Shown: positions 26,700-38,515 of the stretch, one piece after another
How positions within the stretch are numbered: the stretch's first letter is position 1
How the letters are laid out: each line of letters starts with the position of its first letter
From: Manduca sexta
Taxonomy: Eukaryota > Arthropoda > Insecta > Lepidoptera > Sphingidae
Assembly (NCBI RefSeq): GCF_014839805.1
Contig: NC_051141.1
Coordinates: forward strand, 17,492,777-17,556,776
DNA: 64,000 nt
Direction of reading: 5' to 3'
Notes under the pieces: generated by a model
The model's database searches: none
The model's input: the letters and a program-made list of their open reading frames with translations, nothing else
What the model was told of the DNA's origin: nothing
Program-made: the position numbers and the translations under genes

Positions 26700-27190
26700 T
26701 GGGCAGGGGGGTCTGCGGCCAGCCAGGTATACCACCTACCTGACTGCAAGTCTTTCCCCTTACCGAAGGAACACTACGACCCGTTCCTCCCCAGCCAGAA
26801 CCCCCCGACGCTGAACATCATGCACATGGAACTATAAGTATCAGTTCACTTGGATTCATTGCCTTGGAAGGCAACATCGCACAATTAACCATCTCACAAG
26901 CAGTCCGGCTTACATAGGAGTACCGACAATGCAAGCAAGATTTTCCTCGGCACTCCTGCAAAGAAATTGGCATTTGTATCACCGCACCTGCGTTCTGCCA
27001 CACAAATTTGAACACTAGAATTAATGCGCAAAGATCTTACTCATTGGCAACACAATATTATGGAAACTAGCTTATTGCCGATCATCAATTGTCGGGGGGA
27101 ATGGGGGCCGCGGCAGCCAGGCAGACCACCCGCCTGGCTGAAGATTTACCCCATCATGGAGGAACACTGCCACACGTTCCTCCGCATAGT
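26700..27190 (+). other. Duplicated two-stem-loop module, copy 1
   Basis: Module A: CAGCCAGG (26720) faces CCTGACTG (26739), one mismatch; GAAGGAAC (26765) faces GTTCCTCC (26783), one mismatch. Module B: CAGCCAGGC (27114) pairs perfectly with GCCTGGCTG (27132); GGAGGAAC (27158) pairs perfectly with GTTCCTCC (27176). Each module follows a G-run and a GCGGC or CCGCGGC element. Loops are 9-11 bases. A and B are duplicates about 390 bases apart. Confidence 0.6.
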
Positions 27191-27351
27191 TTACCGCATC
27201 GTCTCGAATACGCAGAAGTAAGTCGTTAACTTTTACTTTTATTATATTTAATTCATTAAAAATGACTCTGTTTCAAAAATATATATCTTTTCTCAGGAAA
27301 ATCATGCCACCACAATTTAACCTATCACTGAAATAATATATATTCTACATC

Positions 27352-27406
27352 CCACGTTGGAACGTGGTCAAGCTCCACCAAGCTTGGAAGCTTGGTGGAG
27401 CTTGAC
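27352..27406. other. Two adjacent perfect palindromes
   Basis: CCACGTT-GG-AACGTGG (27352-27367) abuts GTCAAGCTCCACCAAGCTT-GG-AAGCTTGGTGGAGCTTGAC (27367-27406, 19-base arms, no mismatch). The young copies have only the right arm of the second palindrome (for example from about 35573), so the left arm was created or lost after the copies split. Confidence 0.85.
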
Positions 27407-28249
27407 GATTACTTCACAACGACATAAACATGGACAGGTAGTTTCCCTTCATATGCAAGTTATACTTCTCTTCACATTTCGATTCTTTTTTTAAGAATAA
27501 AATATTTCTTTCGCTTGGTAATTATTTGGATATTTTATTTTAGACATCATCGACTGCGACTAGAAGAGGGGCAGCAACTGTAGCAGCTTCAGTATCCAGC
27601 GATCGCTGGCTACCAAGAGGGTCTGGCGAAGACGGTGAGCAGTCACAAGTTGTTGCTTGAGGAGCATTTCACAGAAGGATTATTCTCACCACAATTAGTC
27701 TGAAGGCAGCGGTGAGTCATTCAGAACATTAGATCAGATGACTACAAAATAGATTGAGTCGGTCTTTACATGTTTTATAGCTGAGGTTTTTTGTAAACAG
27801 ATCGGTGAATGTGCAACGTAAACAAAGACATCAGAGCTGCGGTGCAGAGACCGTTTGGAAGAGAGACAGAATCGAAGAAAACGATCTTCGGCGGGCTTAC
27901 ATTGTAGATTTAAGGCGCCCCTTTGTAAAACGCCTAATGTAATATAAGTGCTGAAATCTAGCACTGACAACACTAATATTACATGCGTTGAGTTAGTATT
28001 AAGGTATTTTTGTATTATTCGCCGTAAGATAAGCATATTTATTCCGAGTTGTAAGTCTCTTGTTGGCCGTTCATTTATTTTTTACAATTTTTATCGGATT
28101 CGTCTATACACACTTATGACATTTGACGTTAACGTAAACATGAAAGATCGTGTATGACTTGCTTAATTCTGTGTTGTTCGATACCAATATGTTTTATAAT
28201 AGTTTATTCTTCATATTTCCCTTCAGCAGCTTACTAATATTGTTTTCAG

Positions 28250-28379
28250 CGCCCGTTTCTACTATCCAAACTACGTGTTCGGCGATCGCAATCGGTTGAC
28301 CAATCAGCTGTGCGCGGTCCCAAATCTAACCAAAATCTACGTCTGCAGCGTAATTAGGAAAGTTCAGCTCAGACCTTAA
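28250..28379 (+). pseudogene. Exon-like open block with FYYPNYVFGDRNR, copy 1
   Basis: After acceptor TGTTTTCAG the frame (C + GCC CGT TTC...) is open for 42 residues to TAA at 28377. It matches the 57-residue blocks at 36469 and 50102 in the first 15 codons, then loses phase by a two-base length difference near the GGTTGACC/GGATGAGACC site. No family was recognised. Confidence 0.3.
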
Positions 28380-29689
28380 TGGTACCTCACCCCCACTCTC
28401 AGCAACGGCTCTTAACAACTAGGGCAGAATTTCGAGGTGGGTGTTTCCATTTACTGCTTCGCTTTCTTATAAAACATAACATTATTAGTTTCATTCACAA
28501 TTTATGCTACTTGTGGTGCAGAATTAGTAGAATAGTGTGTTCACGGGCGGCAGTGACCACGTGACTTCCTCTAACTCAATTGGACATTTGCTTTCGTTTA
28601 CTGGAACACAAAACCTCAGCATTGCCATGTTTCAGCAGCATTCACCCCTCATGCGGTGGAGCCGAAGAATAGTTGTAATTATATCAATATCTACAAGCGC
28701 GCACGCATCTCTCCGGGGTACGGTGAGTATAGCTTAAAGAATGTTGCTTACACATAGAGGAAATATATGTCTCTATGTATAACAAAAACACAACATTGTT
28801 TATCTTACTCAGCAAAATCCTATAATGTATTTTGGATTTTGTAATAAGCCATAATTGTTGTTTTTTTTTTTTAACTTAAAATATCGAAACCATAATGATG
28901 TATATTCAATGTATTGATGTATATTCATAATTACCGATATACCCTTAAATTGCAATATTAATAAGTATATATTATTCTCAGTATATTTTACAATATTTCT
29001 TTATATTTCTCTTTTGGTGAACCGGCGATAGTCTCTATAACTTCATGACAAAATTAATAATGAATATTTAATTAGAGGAGAAAACCGAAAACATGTACAA
29101 GCATGTTCGAGTTATATTCTCCCGATATTTTGGTTGTAAACACTATCGAGTAACTCCAGCGATAGGGGGAGGCTCATTGATCTATGACAAATACGATTGG
29201 CCGCGATTTAGAATCTTGTGACCGGATTTCAACAGTGCATGCCCACTAATCTTTTTTGTTTTCTTTTCCATATCGATATTTGTGTATATGTGTACTTTCG
29301 TTTATTTTTTATCTGTGGTGCTTTATAACTGGCTTATCTAGTTGTAAACGGCCCTATCCTTGAGGTTCAAAAGCCTCCTTACTTCATTATTTTGTCTCCC
29401 GCTTTGCTATGGAGGGAAGTGGACAATTATTATTTCCAACTCCTCCCTATCTTTTTATTGGTTGATTTCATTGTGGGATAATGATAAATTAGGTGAGACT
29501 CGCCGAGCTTCATTGCTCGGTGTCATAAAATTCGTGCCACTGCTGATGCTAGCTTACAGGAGTTATAGTGGTTGGTGTATGGGCGGGAATGTCTCTAAAA
29601 GTCTCTACTCAAGTGTGGAGGTCAGTTATTAGTAATTTGATTATACACTATTGAAACCTAAATGAATATTATTAGTGTATAACAAAAAC

Positions 29690-29880
29690 TATTTTTTTTT
29701 TATAACTGGCAATAAAAATTGACATTGCGGTGGTTCCTACCCCAACGGCCTGTCGCATTCGACCGACCATCACTAAGATTCAGTAGGTTTTCCACCACTC
29801 ATGAACTTTCATAAGTCTAGAAGAATCATGATTGCATTGCCAACGTAGATAGAGTAGGTATTGTGTAAGGGGTGACGGGC
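29690..29880 (-). repeat. SINE-like fragment within tandem copy 1
   Basis: Matches 5165-5320 on the same strand (TGACATTGCGG; CTGTCGCATTCGA; CTAGAAGAATCATG; AACGTAGATAGAGTAGGT). A later insertion that helps break up copy 1. Confidence 0.5.
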
Positions 29881-30176
29881 GAGGGATGAGGTGTAAGACC
29901 TATCTCTCTACGAAACGCAACATTAAAGAGGCTTTTAAAGTCAGTTTTCTGTATAATATAATGGTATCTTTCCATTTAAACCAGGTCAGATAGAACGTAG
30001 ACTTTGTCTACGTCGGGGCGTTAATTCTTAGTTTATACAAACCGACATTGATGTGAATTTCAGAAACTTGTTTTGTAAATATTAAATCAACATAAAAGCT
30101 GGTGAGTTACCGACATGTCCTAGATAAATTGGTCTACAGAATAAGTGGATCGGTCTTATTTAAGCAATGTGGCAAG

Positions 30177-30366
30177 AATCTGTCCCACTGGTGGGCACAG
30201 GGCTCGTCTTCTACTGAGAAATAAAACTCCCTTCATTAGACGATTTTATAGCAAACGATAATTCATAAAGGATACACACATAATTTTAGAATAATCGGAG
30301 GCGATTTGAACCTGCGGACATACGTCTTAGCGGGCTACTTCACACCTCACTACGCTATCGCCGCTG
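30177..30366 (-). repeat. tRNA-derived SINE, internally shortened
   Basis: Plus-strand order CTGTCCCACTGGTGGGCACA, AGCAAACGATAATTCA, GATTTGAACCTGCGGACATA, CTACGCTATCGCCGCT. On the minus strand this gives an A-box-like TAGCGTAGTGAGG and a B-box-like GGTTCAAATCG. It lacks the middle part seen in the copies at 57662 and 59374. Confidence 0.6.
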
Positions 30367-30567
30367 TGGGTATAATAGTATAAATATAATGTAAAAATGA
30401 TAGTATCTCTAATAAATAAATTTTGGTTGCGATTCAATATCTTGTAAAAGAATTTCGAGGTCAAAAATGGCATGTATTGATAAATTTTAGCTTTACCGGA
30501 TGAGCGATCCGCGGGATCGGCCGGCGAACGCTAGAAAAATTATTCAAGAGTAAAACTGAAATGGCGA

Positions 30568-30806
30568 TAGGCCCCTCATATGTGAGAGACCGCCCGGGTA
30601 GGTACTTCCGCAATGTCTATTTCTGCCGCCAAGCAGCAGTTTGTATTCACTGTTGTGTTCCTGTTTGAAGAACATTGTAGCCAGTGTAACTACTGAACAT
30701 TAATATGGCTAGAGTACAATACTTTGTAATTCAAAGTATTGTATGGTGTTCCTACTGTTTATGGGCGGTCGTATCGCTTACTATCAAGCGAACGACAGAA
30801 GCATAA
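30568..30806 (+). repeat. Lepidopteran SINE-like repeat (same family as 4240)
   Basis: CCCCTCATATGTGAGAGACC head, CTGCCGCCAAGCAGCAG, CACTGTTGTGTTCCTGTTTG, TATGGGCGGTCGTATCGCTT, and the tail AAGCGAACGACAG. It contains a local inverted repeat AATACTTTG/CAAAGTATT around 30718-30740. Confidence 0.6.
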
Positions 30807-31400
30807 AAAATAATCCTTTCCGTACATGTTTAGGTTAGAATTTATTGTTTAAGTTTTGTAGGAAAAATGTTCTTCCGCAAAACTTGAGAATGATGAATTT
30901 ATAATTAGAGACCAAAATTTTACCCCTACTTTATTGCAACCACTTTTGATGTCAAAATAGTGTTACAAGATTCTAAATTATAACGTAAATTTATAATTTT
31001 ATTTAAAGTATTTTCCCTGCAGTCACATTTTAAATGATGTGTGCTATATTCCTTTTAGTTACAAGAATACTTATTTCTAAACATATTTTATAGTGTGTTA
31101 ATATGATAATGTTGTTTGATGAATGTTGTGGACTTGTAATAATTAAGATTAGCCATTATTTCGTTGCTTACAACTTACAACTTTCTTACATGTTGTGCTA
31201 AAACTTACTTATTGCCTTTTATATTACAGCTTGCGGTTGGAAAGTTATTTTGTGTTTTATACTTCCACAACTGGTTTTATAATAATATTCTTTTTCCGTG
31301 TCCTTTTTTTTTATATGGAATACGATGTGTGTTCCTTTGTATTATAGAATTACTTTATTTATAAGAAATTTGTAATACACTTATCATTTTTTGACATAAT

Positions 31401-32479
31401 CCGTTCTGCTGAGGGGGTGAGGAAGGGATCATATCGAACAACTCAGAGTATTTGCCATGATAGTCATGTCGCTAACGGTAAGTGAATATCAATATTTTGG
31501 ATAAAAATAATATCGATTCTACTCAAAATTCATTCAAATCATTAATAATATTTACTTATCTATTCACTGTGGACGCAAACTCTGCTGATTTACGAGTCTT
31601 TTTGAAAATGTCGGAAATTCGTATACGGGGAAACAATGCGATAGTAATTTCGAAGCTACATATAAAAAGTATGATCGTCTTGTGATACGTCATGGTTTAA
31701 TATACTTACTTCGGTATAACAAATGCATCAATAAAATTTAACAATATATATCCAATGAACTTACTACTTCCTTCTGTATTCTGTAAGTATATAGTATATA
31801 CATATATTTTAATAAATCTATTGTTTTTCAGGTTCAAAAATTACGAATCGAAGATATGGCAAAGCAATAGATTCCTAGAAAGGTCCAAAGTTTATATCTG
31901 CAGTTAGGCATTTGGAATAATAATTTCAAATTCACTAAAGACTCAAACGTTCAACCGCAGTCCTACTTCCAATAAGGTAAGATGTTTTTCCACATGATTC
32001 TGTTATTTTTTAGGTTATTATGTTACAAGTACATACTTACTTAATAAATATTTATAGTATACGTTATGTCCTAAGATAAGTATGGCACTGTATCTTCTAC
32101 CGACCGTTTTCACACTGTAACATTTTAATCCGAACCTACTCAAAAATGTACAAGCCTTACGAATCAAAATTATACACGATCGAAATTGTGTCATAATTCG
32201 ATGAAGATTTGTTGGGCACTCCAATGATCGCAAAATTGACCTGTAAAATGATATTTATCTGCTTTTATCGTTGCATGAGGAATTAATTCGTGTAAGGATA
32301 GATTCTTAAGGCTTTTTGTCCGTACGACGGTCGTAACGTGTATAACCTGTGAGCCCTGGGAAAAGATATTATGAATAAGTTATAGTATTTTTGGATTTAT
32401 AAGTAGTTACATACTAAAAGTAAGATTAGTAAGATAAGACTAAGAAGTAAGATTGACTGAAGTGTTTTGGTTAAATTTT
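31401..32479. other. AT-rich spacer between tandem copies 1 and 2
   Basis: No gene or recognisable repeat seen. The block corresponding to the 3' third of the young tandem units was not found here. Confidence 0.4.
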
Positions 32480-32481
32480 TA

Positions 32482-32733
32482 CCCCCTTATTCATAGACGT
32501 TTTTATCTGAGGACGGAGTAACGCTGTGATAATAAGTTTGTTTCTCAGTGCTGACGGCATGGGAGCCTTTAGTGCGTAGCCATAGGGCCGTAGGCCTTAA
32601 TATTCTTGTATCTCAATATTAGCCAAACACAACGGCCCTATGTCTGGTTCTTAGTGCTGTTGGGCACTGAGAAACAGACTTGTTATCACAGCGTTTCTCC
32701 GTCCTCAAATAAAAACGTCTATGAATAAGGGGG
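32482..32733. mobile_element. MITE with ~80-bp terminal inverted repeats and TA target duplication
   Basis: Begins CCCCCTTATTCATAGACGTT and ends AACGTCTATGAATAAGGGGG. The arms pair for about 80 bases (AACGCTGTGATAATAAG with CTTGTTATCACAGCGTT; TTTCTCAGTGC with GCACTGAGAAA). TA flanks both ends (32480-32481 and 32734-32735), as in Tc1/mariner-type insertions. The centre holds a second nested inverted repeat (CATAGGGCCG with CGGCCCTATG). It has no coding capacity. A related element lies at 62285-62440. Confidence 0.85.
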
Positions 32734-32735
32734 TA

Positions 32736-33907
32736 ATCTTTACTTACGTTCATATAAGTCATACAATTGCATAATTACAATAAAAATTTAAATATGTCTA
32801 GGTTTATATTTTTGCTACCGGCCATATTCATTTATGAGAAAAGAAAATTATAAATACTCTATAGCAATCGGGTCTAATATTTATATTGTTAAAAGTGTTT
32901 ACTGTTATTGATTTAAACGAGCTCATGTTTTCTCCTTGTAAGTTTTATTATGTATTAGTATAAGCCGATGCATTAAAGTAACGATTCTAAAATGGCGTCT
33001 TGTACTTACGTTGACAAATAGTACAGCTAGCATATAAAATTTCAGGTATAATATTTTTTTTAATTATTGTATTTAAATAGCATTCAATCATTACAATAAT
33101 TATTAATGAATATTACATTTATTAATTCATTAATACTGCTTATGAGACGGTCCTTCACTAGAATCATTAAATGGCAGAGGTTCTCTCACAATATTTTTTC
33201 ATTTTCAACTTAACAAAACTCAACACAATAAGAAACAAGTAACAATGGAAAAATAACAGAAGATGATAACAAAAAATTCGTAATAAAAATCAGTGTACAC
33301 GTGAAGATGGCGTGAAAACAAATAGTGACTTATTATTTTCCTGACTACGATATGCGCGTGAGTAAGTATAGACGGCACTAGTGTGCAAGCGAGAGAACAT
33401 GATAAGCGCCGCCATTTTAGATTCGTTTCTTAACAGATTAAAAGATATTGTTACTTATTGTTATATTTTGTACATAAATATTTTTTTTCATAAAAGCACG
33501 TAATAAAGAAATATTTTGTTTTATTTCTGATTAATCATCCTATTAATATCGAAATTTTATTTTAGAGAGTCATATAAGTATACTCTAATAAGAGATCTAA
33601 ATGATTCCATTACGCTGGCACGGTGGATACATATCTGTCTTTAAATAATTATAACTGGAATCAAAATTTGTATTGCAGTCATGTAATGGACTTCAACCAA
33701 TAGAATAACCACAGTAAATCTGAATAATACATAAAATAATATTGCAACCTTTAGAATAATAATGGCATCAAAGTCTGCGATCGCCCTCTGTAACGCAATA
33801 ATGGAACTTATAATTTTGACATATTGGCATAAAACTCTCTCATACTCACTCAAGGCAAAAAGAATAATTCCAGTTGATACAGTTCTCTATTAGTACCGAT
33901 CAGTAAA
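32736..33907. other. AT-rich spacer before tandem copy 2
   Basis: No gene or recognised repeat seen. The left edge of copy 2 lies in or just before AACATGCATTCTCACAGCG (33906). Confidence 0.4.
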
Positions 33908-34896
33908 CATGCATTCTCACAGCGAGCTCAGTGAATCCATTACTAGAAAAAGCATGCCCAAGAGTAACAATACCATATCTTTCATCTTTTGTTTCTATTT
34001 ACCTATAACTAAAACTCACCACAAAAAGGATGTAAGGCTTACGAACTACCACCATTGTGTGGTTTAACTATCAAATGACAGGTCAGTATCACTCTAATCA
34101 ATTATTTCATTATAATTTCCATTATAGTTTAATGTCCTATTGTTAATAATTACAGATACCCAAAATACCAAGAGAGTATACCGCGAGGTGAAAACACTGG
34201 CGAACAAATGAAGCTGGAATTATCTGTTTACTTACCAGGTATGTCAGTTACAAATATAAACGTATTCTAACCATTTACATTTACACTTAATAAGGGTATT
34301 TTGTTCCAGTTTCAACATCGAGGAGATAATACCGTAACCTGCAGAAGTGTCTCCCCGCTGTTGGGCGAGATGAAGCTCGGCGCCGGGGTCAGTATCATGG
34401 CTTTATACCACTCTGCTTGCAAACCATCGATTATTATAAATGTTCGTACAATAGACTGCCCATACATGTAATTCTCATTTAATTGTTTCATGAGACAAGG
34501 GTCCAGCCAGCGGTGCTGCTGCGAACTACGTAAGTATCTTCTCAAATCAATCATATAATCTGGTAAATGTCATTTTCCTCATGCATAAATATCTATTATT
34601 GCATGCGTTCGGAGCGGAGTCCCGATCTGTACACGAAACTCGCTCCCGTTTTTATTCATACAGATGCCGGCTTCTCCACCATCACTGCACTGATGTCACG
34701 TGAGTGCTTTACCTAATTCAAATAATTCTTATATACATATAATTAAAGCAATACACTGACGATAGTGTCTTTCTTTACTCAGGACATCACTCTACAAGGT
34801 ACAACTCCAGCACGGAGGTATTTCTCATGTGGCGGTACCCTATACCCTGCTTTTGCATCACAACATTACACTACTTATTATACATATAAAATAAGG

Positions 34897-35396
34897 GGGG
34901 GGGGCCGCGGCCAGCCAGGAGTACCACTTACCTGGCTGCAAGTCTTCCCCCTTATGGAGGAACACTACGACCCGTTCCTCCCAGCGAGAACCCCCCGACA
35001 CTAAACATCATGCGCATGGAACTATAAGTATCAATTCACTTGGGCTCGTCGTCTCGGAAGTCATCACTATTTGCCAGTTTGTACCAACATTGCACAGCCA
35101 ACCATCACTCAGAAGCAGTTTGGCTTACATAGGAGTACCGACAATGCAAGCAAGATTTTTCTCGGCACTCCTGCAAAGAAATCGGCATATGTCACCGCAC
35201 CTGCGTCCTGCCACACAAATCTGAAAAGTAGAATGAATGCGCAAAGATCTTATTTATTGGCAACACAATATTCTGGAAACTAGCTTATTGCCGATCATCA
35301 ATTGTCGGGGGGAAAGGGGGCCGCGGCAGCCAGGCAGACCACCCGCCTGGCTGAAGATTTACCCCATCATGGAGGAACACTGCCACACGTTCCTCC
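34897..35396 (+). other. Duplicated two-stem-loop module, copy 2
   Basis: Module A: CAGCCAGG 34912-34919 with CCTGGCTG 34931-34938 (11-base loop), then GGAGGAAC 34956-34963 with GTTCCTCC 34974-34981 (10-base loop). Module B: CAGCCAGGC 35327-35335 with GCCTGGCTG 35345-35353 (9-base loop), then GGAGGAAC 35371-35378 with GTTCCTCC 35389-35396 (10-base loop). All four stems are perfect. The two stems in a module are 17 bases apart. Each module is preceded by a G-run and CCGCGGC. Confidence 0.65.
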
Positions 35397-36410
35397 GCAC
35401 AGTTTCACCGCATCGTCTCGAATACGCAGCAGTAAGTAATTAATATTTCTTCTGTTAAATTTAATTCATTAAAAATTACTCTTTGTCAAAGATTTGTGTT
35501 TGTTCTCAGGAAGATTACGCCACAACTATTTTACCTATTACTACTAAAATAGTATATTCTGCTTCCTGCGTTCCAAGCTTGGTGGAGCTTGACGATTACT
35601 TCACAGCGTCATAACCATGGACAGGTAATTTCCCTAAATAATATACAAGTTATACTTCTCTTCGCATTTCGACTCATTTTTTTAAGAATAAACAATTTCT
35701 TTCGCTTAGTTATTTGGATATTTTGTTTTAGACATCATGGACTGCGACTAGACGAGGGGCAGCAACTGTAGCAGCTTCAGTATCCAGCGATCGCTGGCTA
35801 CCAAGAGGGTCGCGCGGTGACGGTGAGCAGTCACAACTTGTTGCTTGGAGAAGGATTAGACAGAAGAATTCTTCTCATCACTAGTCTGCAAGCAGCGGTG
35901 AGTTATTCAGAACATTAGATTAAATAACCACAAAATCGATTTGAGTAGGCCTTTACGACATATTTCATAGCAGAGGCTTCTTGGAAACAGATCGCCGGAT
36001 ATGCAACATAAAGAAGAGACGTCAGAGCTGCGGTGCAGAGACTATTTGGAAGAGAGACAGAACCGAAGAAGACGCTCTTCGGCGGGCTTACATTGTAGAT
36101 TTAAGGCGTCCTTTTGTAAAACACCTAATGTACCTAATATAAGTGTTGTAAGCTACCATTTACAACACTGATATGACATGCGTTGAATTAGTATTAAGGT
36201 ATTTTTGTAATATTCGACATAAGGTCAACATTTTTATTCCGAGTTACAAGTCTCTCGTTGGTCGGTTCACTTATTTTTTTCAAATTGTTATCGGATTTCT
36301 CTATTCACATTTACGACAATTATTGGCATAACACTGAGAAGGAAGGGGCATGCATGAGGTGCTTAGCTCTGTGTTTCCTCTGGTACCGATGTGTTCCATA
36401 ATACTTTATT

Positions 36411-36454
36411 CTACATGCTCCTCTTCAGGAGCTTACCTGAAGAGGAGAATGTAG
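36411..36454. other. Hairpin, copy 2 version (12-bp core stem)
   Basis: CTCCTCTTCAGG (36418-36429), six-base loop, CCTGAAGAGGAG (36436-36447). The stem continues outside with CTACAT (36411-36416) facing ATGTAG (36449-36454). It lies just upstream of the acceptor of the 36469 block. Copies 3 and 4 carry a longer version; copy 1 has no hairpin here. Confidence 0.8.
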
Positions 36455-36468
36455 TATTCTGTTTGCAG

Positions 36469-36643
36469 CATTAGTTTCTACTATCTAAACTACGTGTTCG
36501 GTGATCGTACTCGGATGAGACCAATTAGCTGTGTGCGGTCCCACATCTCACCAGAGTCTGCGTCTGCAGCGGTAAATGGAAACTTCAGCTCGGACCTCAA
36601 GAGCACCTCGCCGGCGCTCTCGGCGGCGACTCTTCACGACTAG
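36469..36643 (+). CDS. Candidate terminal exon, 57 codons, copy 2
   Basis: Follows the acceptor TTCTGTTTGCAG and reads C + 57 codons to TAG at 36641. It begins ISFYYLNYVFGDRTR and is serine/alanine-rich at the end (STSPALSAATLHD). The frame is kept in copy 4 (50102-50276), broken by one extra T in copy 3 (43436-43611), and only partly kept in copy 1. No upstream exon in a matching phase was established. Unrecognised; it may be chance. Confidence 0.25.
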
Positions 36644-38204
36644 CGCAGATCTTCCAGGTGAGTGTTTTCATTTACTGCTTAACTTTCTTATGAATCATAA
36701 CATTAGTTCCGTTTATAATTTATACTACCACGAGAGGTGCAGAATTAGTGTAATGCATAATGATGAGCGACAGTGACTACATGGGATCCTTCATTATTGT
36801 TTATACCAGGTCCTATCAAACACAAAGTGACAAGCGTCGATGAAGGCGGTAGTACTGCGGCGGCGGTCTTCGCAGAACAGCTGGCGACGAGCTGGTGGTC
36901 GCGTCTGTGTCCTGGAGTCAGCCACACACGTGGCACACGTGGCACGCCAGGATCACTGACGTCACGTAGCGGCGCGTGATGCATCAGGCACGCGTCCGCG
37001 TGGTCGGAGGCCAGCTCGCCAGGACACCCGCGTGGGTGAGGGGCGCCAACCGTTGCGCTACCCAAATGTACGGAGTGAGCGCCCACACCTCATGCGATGG
37101 GGCCGCAGAATTGTAATAATTATAGATATCCATATGAGTTTAGGTTCGCGGAAAAATTACAATCGCAAAATATACAAGTTGTTTGTCTCTATTTACTGCG
37201 AAAATTCCTACATTTTGTATTGTATTTTGAAATGGATCCTAATTGTTGTACGTATTTTCTATGTTTTTCTTACAGTTTTATATAAAATGTAAACAACATA
37301 ACCTTAATGTGCAATAAAATTTTAAATTATGTGTGTTTTATTACATTTAGTTACGGCAGTATTTATCTTTAAATTTGTTTCATATACCGTGTTAATATGT
37401 ATTTATTATATTTGTAATAAATAGTATTTGCCATTATTTCGTTTCCCTTACTTATTGCCTTTTATTACAGCTTGCGGTTGGAAACTTCTTTGTGATTTAT
37501 ACTTACAACACTGATTTGTGAATAATATTTGAATGTTGTAATATGTACGTACGTTTTATGTGCGATATGTTGTCTTTGTATCTTTGTATTTTAGAATAAC
37601 TTAATTTATAAGAAACTAGTAGAACACTTATGTACATATGTCATGATTATACTTACCTTTTTCCAAATGACACCTTAGCTCGAACACGTAAAATAAGGCT
37701 GAATATAAGATCAGTTAATATTATTGCAGCAAACTTACGATGGCTCCCATCCTGTCTAATACGCTAGCGTCAGTTTTTGAAAAGGCCCTATAATCTAAGA
37801 TCTCGTACAGAATATTTATTATCTGCATCTGTTGGGTGTATATCACTGTATTGCACTATGTGCATTCTTTTGTCCATAGTGTCCAGTCTGCGCTACTCTG
37901 CGAATACTCCTGCGCTCTTCACTCCTCTCGCCTCGGCAGCGTCTGAGGCACATCGCTACTGTGCAAAGTCCTGTCTGCAGAACTGAAGTACTTCAATAAA
38001 CTTCCAGCAGTCCCGCCATGTTCTGAACGCTCCTAGGCGTGCGCCGCGATGTGAACGTCTCTTTATAGACCGTGCTGGCACTCCGGGACGGAGACCACTT
38101 CAGCGCCAGGTTAGATGGTTTTCGTACAAGAAAGCTTCCTAGTAACAACGACTGTATTTGTATCTAGATAGTATTAAATTCTATCATGCGATTTGCTTCA
38201 ACAG

Positions 38205-38515
38205 TTTCCGGTCGCGACCGAGGGTCTCCTCTTCCGGCACTGGCATCAGAGCACAGCACGCCTGTGAGCTGCACCACCACTAGCGGGCCACCTGACACTC
38301 ATGTAAGTACATGTTCTGTAATATAATTGTATTGTGAATATCAAAACCTATGTATATATGGCAAAAAAATCTTAAAATCTAATCTATCTAATATTTTGTT
38401 GTTATAGATTGAAAGAACTCATTTTTTGCACGCTGGTGGAATGGAGGTAAAGGAATCACGTATCTCGAAACCGGAGACAGCACATCTAGTGTCAGCACTA
38501 GTTAATGAAACAGTC
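38205..38515 (+). CDS. Candidate two-exon frame, 68 codons, copy 2
   Basis: Exons 38205-38302 (after TTCAACAG, before GTAAGT) and 38408-38515 (after GTTATAG, before GTAAGT). Read from the third base, the first gives 32 codons (SGRDRGSPLPALASEHS...) and the second 36 codons (IERTHFLHAGGMEVKE...) in the same phase without a stop. The block 37999-38118 just upstream is also open but ends in a phase that does not join. Copy 4 keeps the frame; copy 3 has a stop and a frameshift. Confidence 0.25.

Larger units (their letters stand above)
25845..31400 (+). repeat. Gene-like tandem unit, copy 1 (old, interrupted)
   Basis: Collinear with copies 2-4 but clearly diverged. Matching blocks run from CAGGTCAGTATCA (25850) through TTTCAACATCGAGAAGATAG (26100), TTGGGCGAGATGAAGCTCGG (26153), the two stem-loop modules, the exon-like block after 27542, TTCTACTATC (28257) and CTTGCGGTTGGAAA (31230) to about 31400. 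Between about 28750 and 31130 it has been expanded by SINE-like fragments (29700, 30177, 30568). Splice-like junctions (AG/GTCAGT, GTATGT, GTGAGT) sit where the young copies have them. No protein was recognised; it could be a decayed gene or a noncoding RNA locus. Confidence 0.65.

Noticed and set aside
35237..35443. 68-codon plus-strand frame beginning MRKDLIYWQHN, present in all four tandem copies
   Set aside because: Noted as a possible small gene, but differences between copies 1 and 2 are mostly replacements and it spans the stem-loop module B, which better explains what is conserved. It also reads through the apparent GTAAGT donor.
36745..37086. 113-codon minus-strand frame repeated at 50378-50719
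   Set aside because: It repeats only because the tandem unit repeats; copy 3 interrupts it (43784-44053 is shorter), and splice signals in the unit point to the plus strand.
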